Below, one piece after another: positions 35,769-45,059 of a stretch of DNA of 58,494 nucleotides. The stretch comes from an uncultured Lactobacillus sp. (GTDB lineage: Bacteria; Bacillota; Bacilli; Lactobacillales; Lactobacillaceae): the NCBI GenBank assembly GCA_905204935.1, contig CAJLBJ010000010.1, forward strand, positions 1 through 58,494, given 5' to 3'. A program made the translations under genes and the position numbers. Each line of letters starts with the position of its first letter. The first letter of the stretch is position 1. The notes beneath the pieces were generated by a model. It searched no databases. It was not told where the DNA came from and saw only the letters and a program-made list of their open reading frames with translations.

Positions 35769-37043
35769 ATGGTAGAGATTAACTTACCTTACAACACAAC
35801 AAGTATTACTGCAAAAATTCCAGATGAAAATTTTGCAGGCTTAATTGAGTCACATGCTGAAGATTTTTCAAATCCATTTTCTGAAAAAGAAACTGTTGAA
35901 AAATCATTAGATAATCCTATTGGCAGTCCAAGATTAGAAGAACTTGCTAAAGGAAAAAAAGATATCGTGATTATTAGTTCTGATCATACTCGACCAGTCC
36001 CATCTCATATAATCACCCCAATTTTACTTCGGCGTATTCGTAGTGTTGCACCAGATGCACGTATTCGTATCTTAGTAGCCACCGGATTTCATCGTCCATC
36101 AACACGTGAAGAATTAATCAACAAGTATGGGCAAGAAATTGTTGATAATGAAGAAATCGTCATGCATTTTTCTAAAAAAGATGAAGATATGGTTGAAATT
36201 GGCACACTTCCTTCCGGTGGTGCTTGTCTAATTAATAAAGTCGCTGCACAAGCCGACTTATTAATTTCTGAAGGTTTTATTGAATCCCACTTTTTTGCTG
36301 GATTTTCTGGTGGACGCAAAGCTGTTTTACCTGGCATTTCTTCTTATAAGACTATCATGTATAACCACTCAGGAGAATTTATTAATTCAAAAAATTCACG
36401 TACTGGTAACCTTAAGCATAATCTTATTCATGAAGATATGGTTTATGCTGCTCGCTGTGCTAAATTAGCTTTCATCTTAAATGTTGTCTTGGATGGCGAT
36501 AAAAAAATCATCGGTTCTTTTGCAGGTGATATGGAAGCTGCACATAAAGTCGGTTGTGATTTTGTTGAAAAATTAGCCACTGTTAAAAAAATTCCTTGTG
36601 ATATTGCAGTTTCAACTAATGGTGGTTTCCCATTAGATCAAAACATTTATCAAGCAGTTAAAGGAATGACTGCTGCAGAAGCTACTAATAAAGAAAATGG
36701 TGTAATTATCATGGTCGCTGGCTGCCAAGATGGTCATGGTGGTGAAGGATTTTATCATAATATTGCCGACTTAGCTACACCACAAGAATTTTTAGATAAA
36801 GCTATCAACACTCCACAACTTGAAACAACACCTGATCAATGGACTTCACAAATTCTTGCACGGATCTTAGTTCATCATAAAGTAATCATAGTTTCTGATC
36901 TAGTTGATCCACAACTTGTAACTAATTTACACATGCAAATTGCCAAAACATTTGATGAAGCCTTACAAATGGCCTTTGAAATGCAAGGCAAAGAGGCAAA
37001 AGTTACTGTTATTCGTGATGGCTTGTCTGTCATTGTCAAATAA
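35769..37043 (+). CDS. larA: LarA, nickel-pincer-dependent lactate racemase
   Basis: Interconverts L- and D-lactate by a proton-coupled hydride transfer to the nickel-pincer nucleotide. All key residues of the L. plantarum enzyme are found at the same numbers: Asp72 and Arg75 (SSDHTRP), His108 (ATGFHRP), His174 (ESHFFAG), Lys184 that tethers the cofactor (GGRKAVL) and His200 (MYNHSGEF). Length 424 aa. It leads the plus-strand lar operon and is preceded by TTAGGAGA. D-lactate is needed in many lactobacilli for D-Lac-ended peptidoglycan, which gives the locus a cell-wall role. Confidence 0.97.
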   Translation: MVEINLPYNTTSITAKIPDENFAGLIESHAEDFSNPFSEKETVEKSLDNPIGSPRLEELAKGKKDIVIISSDHTRPVPSHIITPILLRRIRSVAPDARIRILVATGFHRPSTREELINKYGQEIVDNEEIVMHFSKKDEDMVEIGTLPSGGACLINKVAAQADLLISEGFIESHFFAGFSGGRKAVLPGISSYKTIMYNHSGEFINSKNSRTGNLKHNLIHEDMVYAARCAKLAFILNVVLDGDKKIIGSFAGDMEAAHKVGCDFVEKLATVKKIPCDIAVSTNGGFPLDQNIYQAVKGMTAAEATNKENGVIIMVAGCQDGHGGEGFYHNIADLATPQEFLDKAINTPQLETTPDQWTSQILARILVHHKVIIVSDLVDPQLVTNLHMQIAKTFDEALQMAFEMQGKEAKVTVIRDGLSVIVK

Positions 37044-37069
37044 AATTTAAAACCTAAAGGAGTTTTACT

Positions 37070-38296
37070 ATGTCTCATATTTTGTATCTTGAGCCATTCT
37101 CTGGGTTAAGTGGTGATATGCTTAACGGCTTATTATTAGATTTAGGCGCAGATGTTGATAATTTAAAAAAGTCATTGACTTCATTATCGAATAAAGAATT
37201 TGAAATTAAAATTGAACATATTACTAAGAATAATATTTTAGGAACTGATTTTGATGTCATAATGCCACATCATCAACCTAAAGATTGCGGTATTGCACAC
37301 AATCATCATCATTCCCGTAACTTAAAAGACATCTTAACTTTGATTGAATCTAGTGCGCTTAGTTCATTTGTCAAAAAACATGCAAGTAATGTTTTTTATG
37401 ATATTGCTAAAGCTGAAGCAAATGTTCATAACAAGTCACTTAATGACATTCATTTTCATGAAGTTGGTGCAATTGATTCAATTGTTGATGTCATTAGCTT
37501 CTTTGTTATGTTTGAACAATTGCAAATCTCACAAGTTTATTCAACTACTATTACCGAAGGCTGTGGATTTATCAATGTTGCGCATGGAACAATGCCCGTT
37601 CCTGTACCAGCTGTTATACAATTATTAAACCATACAGACTTCCCAATTAAACAAGATACAGATGTTGAAACCGAGCTTGTAACTCCTACTGGTTTAGCCA
37701 TTTTAAAAGAACTAAAACCCATCTTTCAACCATTGCCAAACTGCACTCAAATCAAAATCGGTTACGGATTTGGCAAAAAAAATACAGGAAAGTTTAATGC
37801 TTTACGCGGAAGATTATTTTCACTGAAACACAGTCAAACTCAAATTAATCAAAACAATGATCAAATCATCAAAATCGAAGCAAATATCGATGATCAAAGT
37901 CCCGAGCAACTAGGTTATGTAATGAATTTACTCTTAGAAAATGGAGCTCTAGATGTTTTTTATACATCTATTCAAATGAAAAAAAATCGACCAGCAACTA
38001 TGCTAAGCGTTTTAGTAGACGTTACTCAAAAAGATAATTTTATTAAATTAATTTTAAAACATACTTCAACAATTGGTGTCCGCTATCAAATATTCCAACG
38101 TGTAGTTATGCGTCGCTCATTTGATACATTAACCACTTCCTATGGAAAAATCCGTATTAAAATTTGCCAATTTCAAGATTTAACAAAAAAAACACTTGAA
38201 TTCGATGATTGTGCAGAAATTGCCAAGATAAATAAATTACCAATTTCAACCGTTTACCAAACAGCGAATGCTGCATTAAATAATCATACAAATTAA
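37070..38296 (+). CDS. larC: LarC, nickel insertase, single uninterrupted frame
   Basis: CTP-dependent insertion of nickel into the pincer. In L. plantarum the protein is made by ribosomal frameshifting of larC1/larC2; here one 408-aa frame encodes both parts. The N-terminal half has LEPFSGLSGDM, a His-rich linker (residues about 65-83) and HFHEVGAIDSIVD; the C-terminal half has EANIDDQSPE and IQMKKNRPATM. A run of eight As at 37977-37984 lies near where the L. plantarum shift would be expected. AAAGGAG precedes the ATG, 26 bp after larA. Confidence 0.95.
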   Translation: MSHILYLEPFSGLSGDMLNGLLLDLGADVDNLKKSLTSLSNKEFEIKIEHITKNNILGTDFDVIMPHHQPKDCGIAHNHHHSRNLKDILTLIESSALSSFVKKHASNVFYDIAKAEANVHNKSLNDIHFHEVGAIDSIVDVISFFVMFEQLQISQVYSTTITEGCGFINVAHGTMPVPVPAVIQLLNHTDFPIKQDTDVETELVTPTGLAILKELKPIFQPLPNCTQIKIGYGFGKKNTGKFNALRGRLFSLKHSQTQINQNNDQIIKIEANIDDQSPEQLGYVMNLLLENGALDVFYTSIQMKKNRPATMLSVLVDVTQKDNFIKLILKHTSTIGVRYQIFQRVVMRRSFDTLTTSYGKIRIKICQFQDLTKKTLEFDDCAEIAKINKLPISTVYQTANAALNNHTN

Positions 38297-38308
38297 AGGA
38301 GTTATGTC

Positions 38309-39019
38309 ATGTTACACAATGTTTTAGCTGAATTTATGGGAACCTGCTTAATGATTGTTTTTGGGGTAGGTGTACACTGCGATGAAGTCTTACACAAAAC
38401 AAAATATCATGGTTCTGGTCACATCTTTGCAATTACCACCTGGGCATTCGGAATTACCGTTTGTTTGTTCATATTCGGTGGAGTATGTATTAACCCAGCT
38501 ATGGCACTATGCCAAGCAATCTTAGGAATGATTCCTTGGAGTAGTTTTATTCCTTATGTAATTGCTGAACTTCTCGGTGCACTTTTAGGTGCAACAATTG
38601 CTTATATCATGTATGCAGATCATTTTAAAGCATCTGAAGGAATTATCGATCCAGTTGCAATCCGTAACATTTTTTCAACCAATCCTAATTGCCGTAATTT
38701 AGCACGTAACTATTTTGTCGAAACATTTGCTACTTTTGTCTTTTTAACAAGCATATTGGCAATAGCTCATAATGCCGAACCTGTATTGCCTATTGGTGTT
38801 GGTTTATTAACTTGGGCTGTTGGTATGGGACTTGGTGGTACAACTGGTTTTGCTATGAATCAAGCTCGTGACTTAGGTCCTCGTTTAGCTTATCAATTAT
38901 TACCAATCAAAAATAAAACCAATAACGATTGGCAATATGGTTTAATTGTCCCAGGAACTGCACCTTTTGTAGGAGCTATTTTAGCGGCTTTATTCGTCAA
39001 ATTTTACCTAAAATTCTAG
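38309..39019 (+). CDS. larD: LarD, MIP-family lactic acid channel (GlpF1 type)
   Basis: Aquaglyceroporin-like channel thought to pass lactic acid isomers so that racemisation can act on external lactate. The 236-aa protein has six helices and two half-helix loops: the first is canonical NPA (CINPAMALC), the second reads NQA (AMNQARDLGPR) instead of NPA. AAAGGAG precedes the ATG, 12 bp after larC. Position in the lar operon decides the name. Confidence 0.88.
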   Translation: MLHNVLAEFMGTCLMIVFGVGVHCDEVLHKTKYHGSGHIFAITTWAFGITVCLFIFGGVCINPAMALCQAILGMIPWSSFIPYVIAELLGALLGATIAYIMYADHFKASEGIIDPVAIRNIFSTNPNCRNLARNYFVETFATFVFLTSILAIAHNAEPVLPIGVGLLTWAVGMGLGGTTGFAMNQARDLGPRLAYQLLPIKNKTNNDWQYGLIVPGTAPFVGAILAALFVKFYLKF

Positions 39020-39081
39020 TTTAAATTATCGAAAGGATGTGTTGGCATTTTATCCATTTTCAATGGTTAAATGTCGAATTT

Positions 39082-40095
39082 ATGAAAAAAGAAATTTTAT
39101 CTGACAGCTTAAAATATTATCTAGCTTGCTTAGGATTACACATCATTGGAATTGGATTATTGCTTAATGCAATGGCAAGCTATCCTCGATTCTTGGCATT
39201 AGGTTTATTAGCCTATTCTTTAGGATTACGTCATGCATTTGATGCTGATCATATTGCTGCTATTGACAATACTGTTCGTAAACTTATTTCTGAAAACAAA
39301 AAAACAAGTGGTGTTGGCTTTTTCTTTTCACTTGGACACTCAACCGTTGTTTTTTTGATGGCTTTATTTATTGGTTTATCAGTAAAATGGGCTACTATTC
39401 AGCTTCCTATTCTTCAAAAAATTGGCGGAAAAATAGGTGCTGTGGTATCTGGGAGCTTTTTAATTGCTATTGCTGCCTTTAACTTTGTTATTTTAATAAG
39501 CTTATTTCGTTCACTTCTTGATTTGAAAAGCGGTAAATTAGACGATACCAAGATAAATTCATTACTTGTTCCAAATGGTTTTTTAACTCGTCTTTTACGG
39601 CCACTTTTTAAATGCATCAATCATAGTTGGCATATGTATCCTATTGGTTTTTTGTTTGGTTTAGGATTTGATACTGCTTCAGAAATTGCTTTACTTGCGC
39701 TTTCTGCTACAGCAACCCAAGCAAACTCATCTTTTCTAGGAACTTTATCATTGCCAATATTATTTGCTGCTGGAATGAATTTGATGGACACTACTGATTC
39801 TGTTATGATGTCTGGTGCCTATAAATGGGCTTTCGAAACACCCGTACGTAAAATTTATTACAACCTAACTGTTACAGCTATTTCTAGTATAGCCGCTCTT
39901 CTAATTGGTAGCATCGAATTATTACAAGTCGCTTCTAAGTCTATTAAATTTAAAAACATTTTTCTACGATATTTACAACGTTTAGACTTTGGAGTTCTTG
40001 GATATTGTATTGTTATTTTATTAGGAGCATGTTGGTTAGTAACATACCTTTCTTATAAGCTTAAAAATCAACATTTTGACAATCAAAAACTGTAA
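39082..40095 (+). CDS. NiCoT family nickel/cobalt permease (HoxN/NixA type)
   Basis: Secondary transporter of nickel, which LarC needs. The signature LGLRHAFDADHIAAIDN (H-x4-D-H in helix II), FSLGHSTVVF and LGFDTASEIALL are present in eight predicted helices. The frame opens at 39037, but AAAGG touches that ATG; MKKEILSDS at 39082 looks more natural, although it lacks a clear ribosome site and may be coupled. It is the last gene of the larA operon and replaces the larMNQO nickel ABC system known from L. plantarum. Confidence 0.9.
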   Translation: MKKEILSDSLKYYLACLGLHIIGIGLLLNAMASYPRFLALGLLAYSLGLRHAFDADHIAAIDNTVRKLISENKKTSGVGFFFSLGHSTVVFLMALFIGLSVKWATIQLPILQKIGGKIGAVVSGSFLIAIAAFNFVILISLFRSLLDLKSGKLDDTKINSLLVPNGFLTRLLRPLFKCINHSWHMYPIGFLFGLGFDTASEIALLALSATATQANSSFLGTLSLPILFAAGMNLMDTTDSVMMSGAYKWAFETPVRKIYYNLTVTAISSIAALLIGSIELLQVASKSIKFKNIFLRYLQRLDFGVLGYCIVILLGACWLVTYLSYKLKNQHFDNQKL

Positions 40096-40104
40096 AATTT
40101 TTAA

Positions 40105-41441
40105 GGAGCTGGGAAAAACTCAGCTTTAATAGAAAAAAGGCTTACGTCAAAAAAATTTGGCGTGAGCCTTTTTTATGGCTAATCTCTTGCTAATATTAAG
40201 TTGAACAAAACCAATAAAGGAGAGGTTAACCATGTACAAGAATTATAACACATCTGAACTAGAATTAGATATTACTACTTATTCATTAAAATTACCATCT
40301 GACCATATTGCAGTTTTAATCAGCCACTTCGTGGACTCAATTTTACTTAATATTCTTTCAGAAGAAACTTCACATACCGGTCGGCCTGCTTTTCATCCGG
40401 CTATGCTACTAAAAATGACGCTTTTTGCTTATCATGAAGCTGTTTTTTCTGGCAGAAAGATTGCTAAATTAAATTAATATTACCTTCCTATGATGTGGTT
40501 AAGTGATAATACTCTCATTAGCTATAAAACTATCAATAATTTTCGTTCTAGTGATGCAATAAAAGAACTTATCAAAGAAACTGATATTAAACTAGTTGAG
40601 TTGGAAGAAGAAATTAAAGTCGAACCTAGGGTTATAAAAGGTGGTTCAAAAAACAAACATGTTCGTCGTAAATTAAAGAGTATCAAACGTAAATTGAAAG
40701 AAGATTTTCTTCCTAGAAAAGTGAAGTATGAACGTGATAGAGAAATTTTCAAAGATCGCAATAGTTTCTCGAAAACAGATACTGACGCTACTTTTATGCG
40801 CTTAAAAGAAGACCACATGCAAAATGGTCAATTAAAACCTGCTTATAATTTACAAATTGCGACCAGTGGTCGCTTTGTTTTGCACTATGATATCTTCCCT
40901 AATCCAACGGATACACGAACGTTAGTACCTTTTTTGAAGTTTTTTTCTAATTTGGATTTATTTAAATACATTGTTGCGGATGCAGGCTATGGCAGTGAAA
41001 CCAATTATCAAGCAGTTATTGACAAGTTTGAAAAGATTCCATTGATTCCTTACGGAACGTATCAAAAAGAACAGAGTCGTAAATACCAAAGAGATCCACA
41101 AAATATTAACAATTGGACATATTACGATAAAGATGATTATTATACAGACCCTGATGGAGTCGTATTTAAGTTCCAAAGATATAGTTCTCGTGTGGATAAT
41201 ATGGGGTTAAACGAGATTTTAAAGTCTACGTAGCTGATAAATTTCAAGCGACAAAGAAATTAGAACAATTAGCGAAAACTCAAAAGGGCCAACAACGGAC
41301 TAAATCAATAAACTTAAACTGGGAATATTTAAAACATAAAGCTAAAGAAAACCTTTCTAGCGAAAAAGGTTCAACTATCTACCCAAGAAGGTGAACAGAT
41401 GTTGCAACAATTTTCGGAGATATGAAGGATAATTTTGGCGT
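40105..41441 (+). mobile_element. Truncated IS1182-type element (copy 2)
   Basis: The left end (GAGCTGGGAAAAACTCAGC) begins 10 bp after the NiCoT stop. It carries a terminator hairpin (arms 40133-40146 and 40161-40174), then a leader identical to that at the end of the window. The IS sequence stops at TTTTGGCGTG (41432-41441), where broken ABC permease sequence begins, so the right end is missing. Confidence 0.88.
40232..41441 (+). pseudogene. Defective IS1182-family transposase
   Basis: The DUF772 N terminus (MYKNYNTSELELDI, GRPAFHPAMLLKMTLFAYHEAVFSGRKIAKLN) meets a TAA at 40475-40477, after which the same frame continues YYLPMMWLSDNTLISY. After FRSSDAIKELIKE an internal block of roughly 100 residues, which in relatives contains the IDGTK catalytic Asp, is deleted. 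The DDE part resumes (RNSFSKTDTDATFMRLKED, NPTDTRTLVPFL, VADAGYGSE), is frameshifted near 41205, has a further frame change before DVATIFGDMKDNFGV, and is cut off there. Multiple lesions make it inactive. Confidence 0.9.
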
Positions 41442-42261
41442 GCTTGCTTTTGCAATACCTTTTTACTATCATCCATCTGTGTCAGCATTTTAGCTAATAA
41501 TTCCTGGTTGAGTATGCGATAATCTTCGAAAGTCAAAACTTTCTGTAATCCCCATAAACCAAGTGACAAAAAAACTAAGAACAAGGCTAAAGACAACCAA
41601 TGCGGCAACGCATACCCAAAAAAGGTAAGCTGTATGCCAAAAACAAGAAAAGTGCACTAAGCATCCACACTTTTTTAGATGATTTATCCGTCAAAATCAT
41701 ACGTTGACTGGCATATTCCTTTAAAAAATCACCCGCCATAAAAAGTTTTAACTCAATAAACCCAAGCAAAACTAAGATGCAAAGCCCCGGACTAAGCGTT
41801 CTACCAAATAACATCAACATGACCACAAACCCAATAAATGTTTTCGCCAAGTCATAAAAATAATTAATCAAAGTATATTGTTTAGCATCCATCCGTAAAC
41901 TGATTAGTGCATAATACTTGTCTTTACTTGGATCACAAATCCCCGTGTTAAGCAAAGCCCCAACTAGCGAAAGAAATAACAAGATATGCAAAAAAACTTG
42001 GTTGGACGTCTCGGCTGCCCGTGTTGAAAAGTCTTGTACACTCAAAATAAAAAGAGCTAAATATAAGAGTTTACCACCAAACAACACCACAACTTCCCAA
42101 AACAAAGCCAAGATAAACGCTACAATTTTTAAGCCTCGTACTCGATAAAGGCTAGCAGGTAAGATTTTGCTTAGTAGTGGAATTCGTTTCAACGCAAATA
42201 AAATGGCATTTACGCGATAAGTGTTTTTTAATGTAAAAGAAATCCGCAAAGTTTTAAACAT
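41442..42261 (-). pseudogene. ABC transporter permease, frameshifted and 3'-truncated
   Basis: Starts at 42261 (MFKTLRISFTLKNTYRVNAILFALKR) with about six helices. A run of six As (41620-41625, plus strand) is one base short: the sequence YSLPF-x-GYALPHWLSLALF is restored by adding one base. The frame then runs to RILNQELLAKMLTQMDDSKKVLQ and passes into antisense IS sequence. Relatives are ABC-2-like permeases of about 500 aa encoded with the ATPase next to it; substrate unknown. Confidence 0.8.
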
Positions 42262-42962
42262 CGGCTTTCCCCCGCAATAATTCGATAATTTTTTCTCTGA
42301 ATTCTTGACTATCTAACTCCTGTTTTTCTACTACTTGCAAGCAACCATGATGCAATAAAACAATCTCGTCACATAAATTTAAGGCTAAATCCATGATATG
42401 CGTCGAAAAAATGATGATGTGATCTTGTTTTAAATTTTGCAACATCTGCTCCATCTCTTCGGCTGCCACCACATCAAGCGAAGTCAGCGGTTCGTCTAAC
42501 AACAAGACATTGGGTTTAGCAATGATATTGACTAGCATTTGCATCTTGTTTTTCATCCCATGAGAGTAGTCTTTTAAAAGCCGATCTCTGTCCGCAGATT
42601 CGATTCCCACACTTTCGAAATATTCATCTAAACTCCGCTTGTCTTTGATTGATTTTTCATTGACATCGACAAAAAACTTCAAAAACTCACGCGCCGTCAA
42701 AAATTCTGGAACGGTCGGTGTCGATAAAATATAGCCCATATCGGTAGGTTTGACTGGGCGTTTGCCTTAGTTTTCTTGCAAATAAAAACACCCCGCATCG
42801 GCTTTAATATCACGATTTAAACAATTAAATAAAGTTGTTTTGCCTGCCCCATTTCTCCCAAGCAAAGCGTAAATTTTCCCCGCTTCAAACGTAAAGTCGA
42901 TATCTTTTAAAACTTCTTTTCTTCTCAAAACTTTTAGCCAGATGTTCAATTACAAACTGCAT
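42254..42962 (-). pseudogene. ABC transporter ATPase with a frameshift and a nonsense codon
   Basis: ATG at 42962 with AGGGGG starts MQFVIEHLAKSFEKK. An extra A near 42917-42920 then shifts the frame; the ATPase continues as EVLKDIDFTFEAGKIYALLGRNGAGKTT (Walker A). A TAA at 42767-42769 interrupts the gene after FYLQEN; the same frame goes on through the signature YSHGMKNKMQ, Walker B VLLLDEPLTS and STHIMDLA. Together with the broken permease this is a dead ABC unit. Confidence 0.85.
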
Positions 42963-43014
42963 AATCCCCCTCTTAACTTAAGCGTTTTTTTAATATATCA
43001 TATCATCACTAATT

Positions 43015-43042
43015 AAAAAAACCCAGGAAAAAATTCCAGAGT
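43015..43042 (-). terminator. Terminator after the DUF1461 gene
   Basis: CTCTGGAA/TTCCTGGG stem with one mismatch, followed in minus direction by seven Ts. Confidence 0.7.
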
Positions 43043-43669
43043 TTAACGTAAATCTTTTTTAAAACGCCAAAGTAAGGCCGCTAAACTGATTAAAAAACCA
43101 GCAAAAAACAATCCAAAGCACGCCATAAAAAACGCGCTAGGTAAAACATTAATAATCGGATCAGTCAATGGATCAAAGAGCCAATCATCATTAGTAAACA
43201 ATAACTCGTGAAAATGGATGAAAAAGCTCTCAAAATTACACAGCATTAAAACTAATAAGATGACCATTAAGATTGCTAAATTGCGCAAAGGATTCAGCAA
43301 ACACCATAAATTTTTATTCCGTGCAAGACGATAAATAATCCAGCTGCTTAAAAAAAGACCAATAAGTAAAATGATATAGTCTAATAAAAATAACTGCTTA
43401 ACATCACTGAAATGTTGTCTTCCATTAGCAGACATGATAAAATCCGTCACTAGTTGTTTTTGCCATGGAAAGTTTAAATATCCTAACAAAGCATGATAAT
43501 TTTGCATCAATTTTGCCACAGACATTCCCGCAACTTGTGCTAATTTATCATGAATAACAAACCAGTAATATAACGGTGTAAAATTAATCGTTACTGCAAT
43601 CCAAAAAGCTATCAGGGTCAAAAAAACGATTAAGCCTTGCAAATAATTGCCGATTTTTAACCTAAGCAT
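43043..43669 (-). CDS. DUF1461/TIGR01906 family membrane protein
   Basis: A 208-aa protein with four to five transmembrane helices and an extracellular loop of about 100 residues (HDKLAQVAGMS..., HFSDVKQLF). Function unknown. The family is regularly coupled to the NagD-like HAD gene, as here (8-bp overlap). A frame start at 43687 exists, but GGAAGG fits the ATG at 43669. Confidence 0.85.
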   Translation of the reverse strand: MLRLKIGNYLQGLIVFLTLIAFWIAVTINFTPLYYWFVIHDKLAQVAGMSVAKLMQNYHALLGYLNFPWQKQLVTDFIMSANGRQHFSDVKQLFLLDYIILLIGLFLSSWIIYRLARNKNLWCLLNPLRNLAILMVILLVLMLCNFESFFIHFHELLFTNDDWLFDPLTDPIINVLPSAFFMACFGLFFAGFLISLAALLWRFKKDLR

Positions 43670-44441
43670 CGCCGACCTTCCATTCATCTAGAGAATCAAG
43701 TTCATAAGTTGGCTTAATTTCTTTAGTAGCAACTTGTTCTTTAGTCGAAACTCCCGTATAAACAAGCAAAGTATCGATACCACAGTTGATCCCAGCTTGA
43801 ATATCAGTCATATAGTTATCACCAACCATAATAACTTCTTCTTTTTGTAAACCTAAACGCTGTAAAGCTTTTTGCATGATGATTGCTTCTGGTTTACCAA
43901 TATAAAAAGCTTTTTGTTGCGTTGAACATTCGACTAACGCAATTAAAGAACCTGCTCCTGGAACTAAGCCGCGTTCATTGGGGAGGTTTGTATCAGCATT
44001 GGTTCCAATAAAAGTCGCCCCACGTTTGATGGCTAAGGTTGCCAACTCAAATTTGTGATAAGTCACGTCATAATCTAAACCAACTACAACATAATCTGGG
44101 GTAGTTTCTTCAAAAACAAATCCTTTATCAAGTAAAGCTTGCTTTAACCCCAATTCACCAATCACATAAAGTTTACGCTTAGTCTGATCTAAATCTGCTA
44201 AATAATCTGCAGTCGCTAATGCAGTAGTGTAAACATTTTCTTCACTAACATGAATATCAAAGTTATCGCGTAAATTAGTAACCACTTTACTAGGTGCTTG
44301 CGTGCTATTATTAGTCACAAACAAAAAGGGAATATTATGTTGTTGTAAACGCTCAATGAAACGTTTAGCAGCAGGTATTTTTTCTTTTCCTTTGTAAATT
44401 GTACCATCTAAATCAATCATGTAACCTTTATAATTCTTCAT
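43662..44441 (-). CDS. NagD-like HAD-IIA phosphatase
   Basis: Cytosolic HAD phosphatase of 259 aa. Motif I DLDGTIYKG (residues 8-16), motif II FVTNNST, Lys in IGKPEAIIM and motif IV MVGDNYMTDI are complete; a C2A cap lies between. Relatives act on p-nitrophenyl phosphate and nucleotide or sugar phosphates in vitro. It overlaps the DUF1461 gene and follows yutD by 8 bp. Confidence 0.92.
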   Translation of the reverse strand: MKNYKGYMIDLDGTIYKGKEKIPAAKRFIERLQQHNIPFLFVTNNSTQAPSKVVTNLRDNFDIHVSEENVYTTALATADYLADLDQTKRKLYVIGELGLKQALLDKGFVFEETTPDYVVVGLDYDVTYHKFELATLAIKRGATFIGTNADTNLPNERGLVPGAGSLIALVECSTQQKAFYIGKPEAIIMQKALQRLGLQKEEVIMVGDNYMTDIQAGINCGIDTLLVYTGVSTKEQVATKEIKPTYELDSLDEWKVGDA

Positions 44442-44449
44442 TTCTCTAA

Positions 44450-45019
44450 CTAACCTTTCTGCCTGATGGTAAAATGCCGCTTTTTAGTGTCCTTGTTTTT
44501 GGTAATTTTAGACTTAGATTTAAGCGGCCGCTTTGTACGAATCTCATAGGTTTTTTCTTCGGTATATGCCCGCTTTTTACGTCTTTGCTTGTTTGACTTA
44601 CGAGTTACTTTATCTTCTTTAAACTTAGGTGTAGCTTCTGGCATTTGCACATCTAGATTCTTCAAAACAAAATACGCACAACCAAAATTACAATATTCAA
44701 ATAAATAATCTTGCAAGCGTTCGATACTTTGTGATGGATACCCCTTTTTGCTACCAGCTTCATAAAAACCATGTAGACGTAATTGATCATATCCAATGTC
44801 TCCAACAATGTAATCATACTTGGTTAATACTTGGCTAAAGCGTTCCTTTAACTTATCGATTTGAAATCCATCCCGATAGTTTTCCAATAATATATAAGGG
44901 TGTCCATCGATTAAAAGTTCGTTTGGTCCAGTCATTTGGACATCGCTTGCTAAAGCCTTGATAGCCTCGGCTTTTTTAGCTAACTGGGCTTCACGGCGTT
45001 CTTTTTTCTCACTATTCAA
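44450..45019 (-). CDS. yutD: YutD family protein (DUF1027)
   Basis: A 189-aa cytosolic protein. The conserved core (LLENYRDGFQIDKLKERFSQVLTKYDYIVGDIGYDQLRL) and the CNFGCAYFVLKN segment identify the YutD family, whose role is unknown. The C-terminal 60 residues are very basic (RKSNKQRRKKR, RTKRPLKSKSK), suggesting nucleic acid contact. The start is a TTG with AAAGGAG upstream. Neighbours yunD-yutD-nagD occur together in many Firmicutes. Confidence 0.85.
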   Translation of the reverse strand: MNSEKKERREAQLAKKAEAIKALASDVQMTGPNELLIDGHPYILLENYRDGFQIDKLKERFSQVLTKYDYIVGDIGYDQLRLHGFYEAGSKKGYPSQSIERLQDYLFEYCNFGCAYFVLKNLDVQMPEATPKFKEDKVTRKSNKQRRKKRAYTEEKTYEIRTKRPLKSKSKITKNKDTKKRHFTIRQKG

Positions 45020-45059
45020 AAAAACAACTCCTTTTGCAAACTAATCATCGTTTATTATA

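Noticed and set aside
36280..36468. Overlapping frames within larA and larC on both strands
   Set aside because: They are shadows of well-conserved genes, without ribosome sites or recognisable protein sequence.
39037..39081. Upstream ATG of the NiCoT gene as the real start
   Set aside because: The only ribosome-site-like AAAGG directly touches this ATG and the added residues do not resemble the family; the alternative start also lacks a good site, so this remains open.
41375..41608. A separate small membrane protein of 77 aa
   Set aside because: It is the frameshifted continuation of the ABC permease running into antisense IS sequence.
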